Of a DNA stretch of 64,000 nucleotides, positions 1 to 9,524 are shown piece by piece (position 1 is the stretch's first letter; each line of letters starts with the position of its first letter). A model generated the notes under the pieces. The model was given only the letters and a program-made list of their open reading frames with translations. It was not told where the DNA came from and made no database searches. A program made the position numbers and the translations under genes. The stretch is from assembly GCF_004099695.1 (NCBI RefSeq), contig NZ_SCHL01000004.1, forward strand, positions 186,001-250,000. Reading direction: 5' to 3'. The DNA is from Methanosarcina sp. MSH10X1 (GTDB lineage: Archaea > Halobacteriota > Methanosarcinia > Methanosarcinales > Methanosarcinaceae).

Positions 1-1205
1 CTGTTTCGGATGAAGAGATCCGCATAGATGAGATTTATTTTATCCCTACTACGGAAATCGAAGACAATAAGCGCGTACATCACCTTCTGATTTTACCTTC
101 GATTTCGAAAGCTGAGGAACTGGCTGAACGCATTGCTCCTTTTGGCAATCTTGAGGCTGACGGTCGCCCGAATATCAGGCTGGACGGCAGTGAAATTGCG
201 GAAATCGCAAAAGACCTTGGAGCACTTATAGGCCCCTGCCACGCCTTTACTCCGTGGACAGCGCTTTACGGGTATCATGACAGCCTGAAAAGCTGCTACG
301 GGGATATGACGGATTATATCTCTTTTTTAGAGCTTGGCCTGAGTGCGGACAATGATTATGCCGACAGGATAGAGGAACTACACCGCCTGACTTTTCTTTC
401 GAATTCCGACGCCCACTCCCCTTCGACCAATAAACTGGCAAGGGAGTTTACGCAATTTGATGTGCCTGAGCTTACCTTTGAGGGTTTGAAGAAAGCTATC
501 CTCAGGGAGCAGGGGTACGGGGCTACTCTGAATGTAGGGTTTTTTCCCGAAGAGGGCAAGTACAACCGGTCAGCCTGCATCAAGTGTTTTACCCAGTATG
601 CGCTGCCCGAAGCCGTTGAGAATAAATGGCGCTGCCCGATCTGCGGAGGCGTTGTAAAGAAAGGGGTTTTCGACCGCATCAATGAACTTGCAGATTTTAA
701 AGAGCCGAAGCACCCTGACCACCGCCCCCCTTACCTTCACCTGATTCCTCTTGCCGAGATTATCCAGATGGCGCTCGGGCATGCAAGCGTCCAGACAAAA
801 GGTGTGCAAACCGCCTGGAATAAATTGATAGAACGCTTCGGAAACGAAATCAATGCGCTTATTTATTCCGAACCGGAGGATCTGAAAATTGTGGGCAACG
901 ACCGGATTGTAAACGCGATCCTCGCCTTCAGGAAAGGCAATGTAATAATCCACCCGGGTGGCGGAGGCCAGTACGGCTGGGTTGAGCTGCCTGAAAACCT
1001 GAAAGAGGTAGAAATCCGCAATGGACAGCTTTCACTTGCAGACCTTGAGAAACTGAAACCCGGGAAAGGAAGCAAGTCCGGCAAAAAAATCGATAAAAAG
1101 CCCCGGAAAGAAACTGCCGAAGCCGGGAAAGAAGAGTCGGAGAATAAAGAACCTGATGATAAAGAACCGGAAGATGCAGGCCAGAGTTCACTTTTCGATT
1201 TTTGA
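1..1205 (+). CDS. Endonuclease Q (EndoQ), PHP-domain DNA repair nuclease, 5' truncated
   Basis: The frame is open from base 3, so the N-terminal part of the gene lies outside the window. The visible part carries the end of a PHP phosphoesterase domain (PCHAFTPWTALYG, then SNSDAHSP), a four-cysteine zinc motif (CIKC...CPIC) and an HhH-like segment (EPEDLKIVGNDRIVNAIL), the arrangement of the archaeal TIGR00375/EndoQ family. EndoQ cuts 5' to deaminated bases such as hypoxanthine, uracil and xanthine. The lysine/glutamate-rich tail ends in QSSLFDF, which fits a PCNA-interacting PIP box (QxxLxxF). EndoQ-PCNA interaction is known in other archaea; its use here is inferred. A tRNA gene follows. Confidence 0.9.
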   Translation, partial: VSDEEIRIDEIYFIPTTEIEDNKRVHHLLILPSISKAEELAERIAPFGNLEADGRPNIRLDGSEIAEIAKDLGALIGPCHAFTPWTALYGYHDSLKSCYGDMTDYISFLELGLSADNDYADRIEELHRLTFLSNSDAHSPSTNKLAREFTQFDVPELTFEGLKKAILREQGYGATLNVGFFPEEGKYNRSACIKCFTQYALPEAVENKWRCPICGGVVKKGVFDRINELADFKEPKHPDHRPPYLHLIPLAEIIQMALGHASVQTKGVQTAWNKLIERFGNEINALIYSEPEDLKIVGNDRIVNAILAFRKGNVIIHPGGGGQYGWVELPENLKEVEIRNGQLSLADLEKLKPGKGSKSGKKIDKKPRKETAEAGKEESENKEPDDKEPEDAGQSSLFDF

Positions 1206-1244
1206 GGTATCACCTCCCGATTTTTAAGGTATCGTTCCCGCTGA

Positions 1245-1258
1245 TGACAAAATATATA
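1245..1258 (+). promoter_or_regulatory. Possible TATA element before tRNA-Ser
   Basis: The A/T run AAAATATATAT lies about 100 bases upstream of tRNA-Ser(CGA) and just after the EndoQ stop codon. It matches an archaeal TATA box, but the distance implies a 5' leader on the precursor. Low certainty. Confidence 0.3.
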
Positions 1259-1351
1259 TGAAAGAAAGTATATTCACTAACCCTGCATCTGAAATACGGT
1301 GAACTAAAAGCGTGGACAGTGCCCGAAAATCTTCTCACTTTAAACCGGAGT

Positions 1352-1435
1352 GCCCAGGTAGTCTAGCGGTAAGGCGACGGTCTCGAAAACCGTTTCTTCT
1401 TTGGGAGAGCGCAGGTTCGAATCTTGCCCTGGGCG
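1352..1435 (+). tRNA. tRNA-Ser (anticodon CGA)
   Basis: The acceptor stem GCCCAGG pairs perfectly with CCTGGGC, and the discriminator is G, as usual for archaeal serine tRNAs. The anticodon stem ACGGT/ACCGT encloses CTCGAAA, giving anticodon CGA at 1384-1386. A 17-base variable arm (1394-1410) marks a class II tRNA. The T arm is GCAGG-TTCGAAT-CTTGC. No intron, and CCA is not encoded. Confidence 0.95.
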
Positions 1436-1519
1436 CTTCTCTTAATATTTCGGCATGTGAAACCTTTTTCCTGCCGTTAACTATTTAAAATAGAAAACAC
1501 ATTTGAGTATCCTTGTTAA

Positions 1520-1711
1520 GGGGCTGTGGCCTAGCCCGGCATGGCGATGGGCTCCAGCGGATAAATGATGAACAACGGGTCTACCGAATCTTTCCCGACG
1601 GGGCAGGATAATGAGGAACCGTTGGAGCACTGATAGATGCTCACCAGAAGACTGTAAAAGCAGTTGTTCGGAGATACCCGTCGATCGTGAGTTCGAATCT
1701 CACCAGCCCCA
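1520..1711 (+). tRNA. tRNA-Trp (anticodon CCA) with a 118-base intron
   Basis: Acceptor GGGGCTG pairs with CAGCCCC and the discriminator is A. The T arm is GTGAG-TTCGAAT-CTCAC. Anticodon stem ATGGG (1547-1551) pairs with CCCGT (1677-1681), and the spliced loop reads C-T-CCA-G-A with the anticodon at 1554-1556. The intron (1558-1675) sits between positions 37 and 38, the canonical place for archaeal splicing-endonuclease introns. Inside it is a box C/D guide RNA, listed separately. Confidence 0.95.
1558..1675 (+). ncRNA. tRNA-Trp intron encoding a box C/D 2'-O-methylation guide RNA
   Basis: Box C is ATGATGA (1565-1571), box D is CTGA (1630-1633), D' is probably CCGA (1584-1587) and C' probably ATGAGGA (1611-1617). 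The guide before D' pairs with tRNA-Trp positions 36-43, and the base five before D' (G1579) faces C39. The guide before D pairs with positions 31-36, and the base five before D (G1625) faces C34. By the box C/D plus-five rule the targets are nucleotides 34 and 39 of the same tRNA, the two sites known for euryarchaeal pre-tRNA-Trp introns. Pairing was read directly; modification is inferred. Confidence 0.92.
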
Positions 1712-1810
1712 CGTTTTTTAATTTAATTTTACTTTCCTGTATTTACCGTTTTAATACTTTTTCTCTATATATTCTATATTCTCTCTAACGTTCCTGCTCT
1801 GCGCATACTC

Positions 1811-1862
1811 TTTTAATATTTTAATATTTTATTAATATTTTATTAATATTTTAATATTTTAA
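1811..1862. repeat. AT-only low-complexity repeat (TTTTAATATT units)
   Basis: About five imperfect copies of TTTTAATATT/TTTTATTAATATT lie between tRNA-Trp and the next gene. Such a run may serve as a terminator-like or promoter-proximal A/T tract. A TATA-like TTTTTAATA follows near 1889, about 60 bases before the ATG at 1953. Confidence 0.5.
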
Positions 1863-1952
1863 GATCTATTGAAGTAGATTACGAAGTCGAACTTTTTAAT
1901 ACTTACAAGCATGAAGAGTTTTAAGAAGTAATACTTTCAGGCAACTTCCCCA

Positions 1953-2789
1953 ATGGTTAATAACCTTCAAACCCAATCTTCTTCTACCTGCTCAAGCCTG
2001 CTCAATATAACCGAGGTTTCTATTTTGAGACGCGAAAAAGAAGAAATAGCTGTCCTTGTCAGAGCCACCCCTGAGAAAAGTAAAAAAGATTGGGAAGGAC
2101 ATGCCGTCGGAGTAATCGGTATCAATAAACATAGAGAATTATTAAGGCTCTATCCTCTGGGATTCAGGTACGGGGAAGGGCTGGTTGATTTCAGGAAGAA
2201 TGACATGCTTGAGGTTACGGTTACAAAACCCGAGCACGACATCAGATGGGAAAGCAGGAAAGTCCTCAGCCATACAAACCTGGGAAAATCCCTGAGGGAA
2301 AGGGAAATAAAAGAGCTTATCCTGCCGCTCGTAACATCTATAGAAAGGCTGAATATCGAGGGAGCAAGCCTTGGAGTGATAAAGCCGGAAATCCAGAATA
2401 TCGAGATAAGGGTGAACAGTACTGAGGCTTATGACCGGCAGCAGTATTTCAACCTCATGGGAGACTTTCTGGAAAAAGGGGAAAAAACCGCCAGAATGCC
2501 AGTTGAGATCAGATTTTATTTCAGGTGCGAGGGGGAAAAGGCTTGCAGGGGACATAAAGTAATCCTGTTCGATTGGGAATTCAATGAGACCGTCCGGAAC
2601 ATTATAAGGGACGTGCACAAACCCGCAGCAGTGGAAAAGAAGGTAAAAGAGCATTTTTCCGACCTCATAAAAGAAAAAGAACTTTACTTTATCATGGGTA
2701 CGCATTTCACGTATGGAACCTGGATGATAACAGGGCTTTTCTGCCCGGAAAAAAACGGCAAGATTCAGAGCAGCCTTTCAGGGTTTTAA
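1953..2789 (+). CDS. Conserved hypothetical protein, 278 aa
   Basis: I do not recognise a characterised family. The protein is soluble, with no signal peptide or membrane segment. Residues 20-95 look like a beta-rich domain (ITEVSILRREKEEIAVLVRA...), and the C-terminal third has a paired-cysteine stretch (CEGEKACRGHKVILFDWE) and a hydrophobic GTHFTYGTWMITGLF segment. The nearby C-x-G-x-K-x-C-x-x-H pattern could hold a metal, but this is only a possibility. The gene is monocistronic, between tRNA-Trp and a convergent aminotransferase gene. There is no strong Shine-Dalgarno sequence before the ATG. Confidence 0.7.
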   Translation: MVNNLQTQSSSTCSSLLNITEVSILRREKEEIAVLVRATPEKSKKDWEGHAVGVIGINKHRELLRLYPLGFRYGEGLVDFRKNDMLEVTVTKPEHDIRWESRKVLSHTNLGKSLREREIKELILPLVTSIERLNIEGASLGVIKPEIQNIEIRVNSTEAYDRQQYFNLMGDFLEKGEKTARMPVEIRFYFRCEGEKACRGHKVILFDWEFNETVRNIIRDVHKPAAVEKKVKEHFSDLIKEKELYFIMGTHFTYGTWMITGLFCPEKNGKIQSSLSGF

Positions 2790-2919
2790 GAGCATATCGG
2801 AAGACGGCTTAAAGGAATCTAAACAAAGTATGAAAGCTTTATAAACAAAGTCTGAAAACTGGAAAAAGAAGAAAAGGAACTGTATCATAATGCGATTATG
2901 AACCTGGTTATAAAAATTT

Positions 2920-4104
2920 TCATCCTTCGAGTTCTTTTTCTAAAAAGGCTTCCAGCCTGTCCATACCTTCTTTTATATTCTCAATGTTGTTGGCGTAGGA
3001 GAAACGCAGATAGCCCTCTGCCCCGTTCCCGAAATCGATTCCCGGGGTAACTGCAACGCCAGCCTCGTTGAGGATACGGCGGCTCAGTTCCAGAGAGTCG
3101 CTGCCATATTTGCGGGCGTCGGCAAGGACGTAAAAAGCTCCCATAGGCTCTTTACGGACGTCAAGTCCCATTCCGATGAGCCTTTTCAACATATACTGGC
3201 GGCGCGTATTGTAGGTCTGGACCATCTTAGCAACGTGTTCCTGTGGGCCTTTAAGGGCTGTAATTGCTGCCTCCTGGACAAAAGAGTTGGCACAAATGAA
3301 AAAGTTCTGGTGGATTTTCTGGATTGCACGGACGCACTCAGGAGGGCAGATAATATAACCGAGCCTCCAGCCGGTCATTGCATAGAGTTTTGAAAAGCCG
3401 TTCAGGACAAAGGCGTTTTTCGTGTACTCTAGAATGGTATGGTCGTCCCCGCCATAGATCAGACCCTGGTAGATCTCATCCGAAACAATAGGAATTCCTT
3501 TTTCGTCGGCGATCTCAGCAAGCCCCTGCAAACTTTCCGGGGGCATAACGTGTCCGCCAGGGTTTGAAGGACTGTTGATCAGGATGGCTTTGGTGTTCGG
3601 GCTCAGGCACTGCCTTACGGTTTCCGGTTCGAGGGCGAACCCGTTTGTTTCATTCGTGTAGACAAAAACAGGAGTCCCGCCAAGGTATTTAACAAAATTA
3701 GGATAACAGGCATAATGAGGATTTGACATTATTACTTCATCCATTTTCTCAAGCAGCGCCATAAAAACCATTAGGAGAGCCGGGCTTGTGCCCGAGGTTA
3801 CAATAATCTGATCCGGATTCAGGTCGACTCCGAACTTCTGGTGGTAAGACTCAACTATTGATTCCCTGAGCGAAAGGAGACCCTGGCTGTGAGTGTATTT
3901 TGTAGACCCGCGATAAATAGCAGCACAAGCGGCTTCACAGATATGAGGAGCCGTAGGGAAATCAGGTTCTCCAACCTCGAGATGGATTATGTGTCTTCCC
4001 TCAGCTTCCAGAGCCTGGGCACTTTCCAGCACTTCCATCACATAGAAAGGAGGAATATCTTCAGATTTTTGTGATAAGATGCATTCGGAGTTTATCGAAA
4101 ACAT
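2920..4104 (-). CDS. PLP-dependent class I/II aminotransferase
   Basis: Fold-type I aminotransferase of about 394 aa, the usual length for the aspartate/aromatic aminotransferase group. Visible landmarks are the N-terminal GEPDFPTAP, the NSPSNPGG cofactor-region motif, SDEIYQGL with the PLP-contacting Asp and Tyr, the Schiff-base lysine in NGFSKLYAMTGWRLGY, and the carboxylate-binding arginine near FSYANN. It would move an amino group between an amino acid and 2-oxoglutarate in the cytoplasm; the exact substrate cannot be read. I chose the ATG at 4104 because AGAAGG lies six bases upstream; an ATG seven codons earlier has none. Converges with the upstream hypothetical gene. Confidence 0.88.
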   Translation of the reverse strand: MFSINSECILSQKSEDIPPFYVMEVLESAQALEAEGRHIIHLEVGEPDFPTAPHICEAACAAIYRGSTKYTHSQGLLSLRESIVESYHQKFGVDLNPDQIIVTSGTSPALLMVFMALLEKMDEVIMSNPHYACYPNFVKYLGGTPVFVYTNETNGFALEPETVRQCLSPNTKAILINSPSNPGGHVMPPESLQGLAEIADEKGIPIVSDEIYQGLIYGGDDHTILEYTKNAFVLNGFSKLYAMTGWRLGYIICPPECVRAIQKIHQNFFICANSFVQEAAITALKGPQEHVAKMVQTYNTRRQYMLKRLIGMGLDVRKEPMGAFYVLADARKYGSDSLELSRRILNEAGVAVTPGIDFGNGAEGYLRFSYANNIENIKEGMDRLEAFLEKELEG

Positions 4105-4350
4105 AAAAGACCTTCTGAAAATCAATTATCGTGAAAGGGGCTGAAGTAAAAGCAAGTAAGCCGCTGAAGCTATACCTGAAACTGCGTATGCTTTCAAGAT
4201 TTAAATATTCTGTGGGAAAAATCCCAATCATAATTGAGAGAACAAAAAGAAAAAAGTTAATTTCTGAGATGGCGCAGTGAAAAAAGATAAGTCCTGCGAA
4301 AACACAACGAGAAAATTAATTCTTGATATGAAACAAGTTCCATAGGCAGC

Positions 4351-5010
4351 TTAATTTCTCGGCATAACTTTTTCTAAAATCTCTACATCCTGGCTATCCC
4401 AGCCCTGACTCTCAAGCGTTTTTGCAAAATCCCGCTGAAAAGCCTGGAATTTTTCAACATTTTCGGGAATGATATTAAGGAAATCATAGTCTCCATATGC
4501 CCCCGTAAAGAAAGATGAAACCGTTTCCTCAAATTTTTCCTCGATTCTCTGAGGGTACCAGAACCCATTCTGCGAGAGCAAGACCAGGTTAGGGTCAGGA
4601 ACAGGTACCTCGTCCGAATAAGTGTAAAGCCCTATGAAAATTTCTTCCCCGTACTTTGCAAGAACCAGTTTCTTCTCAAACCCGGATTTCTGAAGTTTGA
4701 GAAACCACTCACTCTTTAAAAGATCAGCAACCTCATTCAGGACTCCGTGGGCTGTAAGTATTTTTTCTGCCGCCTGCTGGATTTCCAGAATAAAAGTTTT
4801 GCGCTGCTCTTCAGGCATATCGAGACAGGACATACAGCTATCATCGGATGAAGCCCCGGAATGAGCCTCTTCTTCATCGGATTTTCTTGATTCCCCGACG
4901 TTTGCTTCAGCCTCTCCTTCATAATCCTTTCCAGCACCCTGCCGCATCTCATTCTCAGGATATTTTACCGTAATTTCGCACCCCCTATGTATATAGGTCG
5001 GAATACTCAT
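4351..5010 (-). CDS. Hypothetical protein, 219 aa
   Basis: No recognised family. The N-terminal 75 residues are acidic and probably disordered (rich in E, G, S, D) and contain CMSCLD. The remaining 140 residues look globular and mixed alpha/beta, with hydrophobic and aromatic stretches such as WFLKLQKSGFEKKLVLAKYGEEIFIGLYTY. No signal peptide or membrane span. It sits alone between the aminotransferase and the transporter genes, all on the minus strand but separated by A/T-rich spacers. Probably a lineage-specific cytoplasmic protein. Confidence 0.65.
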   Translation of the reverse strand: MSIPTYIHRGCEITVKYPENEMRQGAGKDYEGEAEANVGESRKSDEEEAHSGASSDDSCMSCLDMPEEQRKTFILEIQQAAEKILTAHGVLNEVADLLKSEWFLKLQKSGFEKKLVLAKYGEEIFIGLYTYSDEVPVPDPNLVLLSQNGFWYPQRIEEKFEETVSSFFTGAYGDYDFLNIIPENVEKFQAFQRDFAKTLESQGWDSQDVEILEKVMPRN

Positions 5011-5122
5011 AAATAATACCCATAAGCATCAGTTACCACAAACTTTTTCAAAAAAAAGGCTTGCGTTGCGCCGGTCGATAACGCTCCGGTTACACCGGTT
5101 TAGATAAAGCATTAGTTTTTGT

Positions 5123-5226
5123 CAAACTTTTTTAGAAAAAGTTTGCGATAAAGCCTTTTCTCAAAAGGTTTTCGCTCAAGCCTTTTCTCAAAAGGCTTGC
5201 GGTCAAGCCTTTTTTGAAAAGGCTTG
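5123..5226. repeat. Four 23-bp palindromes at an exact 27-bp period
   Basis: Hairpin units start at 5123, 5150, 5177 and 5204. Units 3 and 4 are CAAGCCTTTT-n-AAAAGGCTTG; unit 2 is a variant and unit 1 has CAAACTTTT/AAAAGTTTG. The last unit contains the stop codon of the transporter gene at 5203-5205, so the array lies at the 3' end of that gene and may form stacked hairpins in its mRNA. A partial relative (AAAAAGGCTTGCG) lies at about 5050. Confidence 0.85.
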
Positions 5227-5913
5227 TAGCTCAACGGATTCTGGGCTGGATCCTGGACTTCTTTCGGAGTCGGAAATGCTGTTCTCGTTTTTGGAGGCAA
5301 GCCACCTGACTCCAAGATATACAAAGGGGGTATCAAGGAGAGCGAAACCGATTTTAAGGATCCAGAGAGGTAAAATCATCTGTATAACGGTAGCGGCATT
5401 AAGCTCCGGGGTCACCCGATAAAAAGCGACAAACATAAACACAGTTGAATCAATCAATTGAGAAATGATTGTTGAAAGGTTATTTCTGAGCCAGAGGTGC
5501 CTGCCGTTCGTTTTCCGCTTCCAGAAATTGAAAGCCCAGATATCATGGTGCTGGCTTATAAGAAAAGCTGCCATACTCGCTACGATGATGCGCAGGGAAC
5601 TTGAAAAAATCCTGGTATAAGCCTCATTATCCTGATATATTAAAGCAGGGGTAAGACCTGTACATAAAGATACAAAGATAAACGCAATACAGAGCGACAG
5701 AAAACCGGCATGCACAAAAATCCTTGTAGTCTCTTTTCCCTTAACTTCTTCTACTATGTCCGTAATCAGGAAAGTCGGAGGATACCCTAAAAATCCTACT
5801 GAGGTTACGATGCCGAAGATCTCAATTAGCTTATTTCCCAGGAGATTCCCTAGCAGCAAGCAACTGATGAAAATCGTAAGCAAGATCTGTAACTTGTAAT
5901 TCGTGGATTTCAT
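5203..5913 (-). CDS. Queuosine/archaeosine precursor transporter, YhhQ/VUT family
   Basis: Membrane protein of 236 aa with about six hydrophobic spans. It carries family features of the TIGR00697 group: an early NLLGNKLIEIFG segment, a GYPPTFLITDIVEEVKGK motif after the first helices, the SQHHDIWAF loop and a late SQLIDSTVFMFVAF helix with QLID. YhhQ-type proteins take up 7-deazaguanine precursors (preQ0/preQ1); in archaea these feed archaeosine synthesis on tRNA. The hydrophilic C-terminal tail runs into the palindromic repeat array, where the stop lies, so the last 20 or so residues may have been added by repeat expansion. No biosynthetic partner gene is adjacent. Confidence 0.85.
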   Translation of the reverse strand: MKSTNYKLQILLTIFISCLLLGNLLGNKLIEIFGIVTSVGFLGYPPTFLITDIVEEVKGKETTRIFVHAGFLSLCIAFIFVSLCTGLTPALIYQDNEAYTRIFSSSLRIIVASMAAFLISQHHDIWAFNFWKRKTNGRHLWLRNNLSTIISQLIDSTVFMFVAFYRVTPELNAATVIQMILPLWILKIGFALLDTPFVYLGVRWLASKNENSISDSERSPGSSPESVELQAFSKKA

Positions 5914-6130
5914 GGGTTTCAGAGCCTGAATTTGGGTTATTGGGTTGAATGCACCGTTTTTAAATAAGATTAAGAATATTTAATTAACTTTACCAGTGAT
6001 CTTACTGAATCTTTTTAATCGGGTGTTTTTAACTGAATCTGTTCAGTTAAATTTTTTAATCGTACCTCGCTGTGGTGGCTTAGAATTTTCTGAGGTAACT
6101 TATGGCGCAAAAGATCCCGTAAGATAAAGA

Positions 6131-6958
6131 TTACCTGAAACGTTCAGCTCTTTTTAAGAGGTTTTGAGGAGAACGGTCCACTTCATCGCAGATAATCCTG
6201 TGACGGAATGAGCCCGGAAGAATGGAGCAGGTCTGATTATCCGTACTCCGAAGCCCCCAGGTCTCGTCCGTCAGCAGAAAGTAAGAATCTTCAAGCCTGA
6301 CACCTTTTGCCTCCAGCGAAGAGAGTACCAGCGGGTCAGAGAGGTCTTTTCTTATTTCCTCTGCGGCTTTTACCTGGGTGCCAGGTCCTCCTTTTTTTAT
6401 AAGATAAAGCCGGTCATCCGAGAGGATTTTGTCAATTGTACGTATAATCAGCCTGTAACAGGTTTTTTTATTCGTGGATTTTTCTTCGACTTTCCCCAGA
6501 TAAAGAATATTGTTCCCTTTTCGGGCAATATCGGATAGAATATCCTCTCTCCGAGAAAAAGACTCCACTTCGCAGGTGGGAATATTAAGGAAAAACACCG
6601 GGAATTTTTTAGACAGGCTGTCCGCAATTGCCTGATTCACTTTTTCGCGTGGTATATACTCAAAGTTAATGCTTAGCCCGGAAAGCTTCTTTTCGATTTC
6701 CTGCTTTTCCTTCTGGAAAATTTTCACAGCTTCAGTAGAATCATTGTAAATGGTAATATCCAGGTCGCCTTTGGAAAAAATTCCGGTCAGAGTTACAGCG
6801 AAATCAAGAGCTGAAAGTTCACAATCAAGATTACTTTTTGGGACATCGGGAACCTTTGTTGTAGATTGGTGAATCTGCTCACCGTCCCGGAGTACCGTAC
6901 AGCCGATATAAGAGTTCTCACCTTCGTTAAAGGAAGCGTCACAGTAAACTTCTAACAT
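6131..6958 (-). CDS. RNase H-like domain protein
   Basis: The first 130 residues match the RNase H type I fold: LEVYCDASF with the first catalytic Asp, CELSALDFA with the Glu, IYNDST with the second Asp and NQAIADSLSK with the final Asp, all in correct order. The remaining 145 residues form a second domain I do not recognise (LSDIARKGNNILYLG...), which might bind nucleic acid or a partner. I placed the start at 6958 because RNase H folds begin almost at the initiator and GGTG lies eight to ten bases upstream; an in-frame extension to 7048 is a hydrophobic shadow. The likely activity is cleavage of RNA in RNA/DNA hybrids. No operon partner. Confidence 0.75.
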   Translation of the reverse strand: MLEVYCDASFNEGENSYIGCTVLRDGEQIHQSTTKVPDVPKSNLDCELSALDFAVTLTGIFSKGDLDITIYNDSTEAVKIFQKEKQEIEKKLSGLSINFEYIPREKVNQAIADSLSKKFPVFFLNIPTCEVESFSRREDILSDIARKGNNILYLGKVEEKSTNKKTCYRLIIRTIDKILSDDRLYLIKKGGPGTQVKAAEEIRKDLSDPLVLSSLEAKGVRLEDSYFLLTDETWGLRSTDNQTCSILPGSFRHRIICDEVDRSPQNLLKRAERFR

Positions 6959-7277
6959 GCTTATTTTCACCTTTTCAGTAGAAAAATTTCTTACGAACCG
7001 GGCTAAGATATACAGGCCAAACATACAGAAGTAATACGATAGGGCCACAAATTGTAGTCACTATTGATAAAGTATGATATTAGAAATATATTACGTATAA
7101 ATGAAATAAAAGGAGTCCGGGGAGTATAAGCTGAAAAAGTCAGGGTAAAACAGAGAAAAAGGAAAGAGAAGAAAAAAGAAAAAAGAGAAGAAAAAAGAGA
7201 AGAAAAAAGAGAAGAAAAAAGAGAAGAAAAAAGAGAAGAAAAAAGAAAAGAAAAAAGAAAGGGAAAAAATAATTAGA
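6959..7277. other. Intergenic region with purine-rich repeat
   Basis: No gene seen. It holds the RNase H gene promoter (A/T-rich, 7040-7100) and, nearer groEL, the purine repeat listed separately. Confidence 0.5.
7165..7260. repeat. 12-bp purine tandem repeat GAGAAGAAAAAA
   Basis: Five or more near-perfect copies lie directly after the groEL stop. On the groEL transcript this is a pyrimidine tract (TTTTTTCTTCTC)n. U-rich tracts terminate archaeal RNA polymerase, so the repeat may serve as the groESL terminator. Confidence 0.75.
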
Positions 7278-8894
<1,617 letters not shown>

Positions 8895-9008
8895 TCACCT
8901 GGATTAAAATCAAATTTTTCCTGAATCAAATTTAATTTACCCTTAGCTTTCCTGCACAGATTCGAATATACTCTTGCACTTCGTTCTCAGAATCTGCCCC
9001 ATCAAGCA

Positions 9009-9287
9009 TTATTCTTCCATAACTGTCGCCAGAATATCCTTGAAGTCGACAAAAATGTATTTTTCATCGTCGATTTCAATTTCATCTGACTGGTATCCCC
9101 CATAGATCACACGGTCACCTTTCTTCAGGGGAAGTTCCTTTCCATCTTCAAACGTTCCCACTGCAATAACAATTCCCTCCTTTTTCTCCTGCCGTGCAGA
9201 TTCCGGGATATAGATCCCGCCTTTTGTAACTTCTTCTTTCTTCTGGTGCTTGAGCAGCACTCGTTCGCCAATAGGTCTTATAATCAC
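9009..9287 (-). CDS. groES: Co-chaperonin GroES (10 kDa)
   Basis: 92 aa. IIRPIGERVLLKH at the N terminus, the mobile-loop region KEEVTKGGIYIPESA, the GDRVIYGGYQSDEIEIDDEKYIFV core and the terminal DILATVMEE are standard GroES features. It caps the GroEL ring. Translation starts at GTG (9285-9287), supported by a strong AAGGAGG about nine bases upstream. It lies upstream of groEL on the same strand and is divergent from a winged-helix regulator gene; two palindromes lie in the shared promoter region. Confidence 0.96.
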   Translation of the reverse strand: MIIRPIGERVLLKHQKKEEVTKGGIYIPESARQEKKEGIVIAVGTFEDGKELPLKKGDRVIYGGYQSDEIEIDDEKYIFVDFKDILATVMEE

Positions 9288-9374
9288 TTTATTTTTCCTC
9301 CTTATACGTAAGTGACCCCATATTAGCTGAACATTAAATGGTAGCTATGAGTCAGTATGGGATTGGTCAAGATA

Positions 9375-9414
9375 TTGAGCGCTCGTCCGCTCAACTATCT
9401 GCATATAATGCAGA
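9375..9414. promoter_or_regulatory. Two adjacent perfect inverted repeats in the groES / regulator divergent region
   Basis: TTGAGCG-n6-CGCTCAA spans 9375-9394 and TCTGCAT-ATA-ATGCAGA spans 9398-9414. Both are perfect 7-bp dyads, three bases apart. They lie just downstream of a TATA-like sequence for groES (minus strand, about 9421-9430), so a bound protein would cover the predicted start site. They do not match the CIRCE element. Binding by the divergent winged-helix protein is inferred. Confidence 0.6.
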
Positions 9415-9420
9415 ACTCAT

Positions 9421-9430
9421 ATTTAAAAAT
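9421..9430 (-). promoter_or_regulatory. Predicted TATA box of groES-groEL
   Basis: On the minus strand this reads TTTTTAAATATG, an archaeal TATA-box match about 135 bases upstream of the groES GTG. The implied start site near 9400 overlaps the palindromes. Confidence 0.45.
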
Positions 9431-9491
9431 TGCCGGAAAAATAAATACGATCCTCAAAAAATTGAAATGATCACGATAAAATGTAAATAAA

Positions 9492-9500
9492 CTATATATA
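9492..9500 (+). promoter_or_regulatory. Predicted TATA box of the winged-helix regulator
   Basis: CTATATATA lies about 25-33 bases before the ATG at 9525, which fits a nearly leaderless transcript. No Shine-Dalgarno sequence precedes the ATG, in agreement. Confidence 0.5.
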
Positions 9501-9524
9501 TTAGGAATTGTAAAATATACACTG

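Noticed and set aside
5123-5226. CRISPR array
   Set aside because: The units are contiguous palindromes with four-base spacers; there are no unique spacers of 30-40 bases and no cas genes.
5112-5336. 74-residue frame rich in KPFEKRL repeats
   Set aside because: It is the translation of the palindromic array in another frame, overlapping the real transporter gene.
9375-9394. CIRCE heat-shock operator before groES
   Set aside because: The dyad does not match TTAGCACTC-n9-GAGTGCTAA, and no HrcA-like gene is seen.
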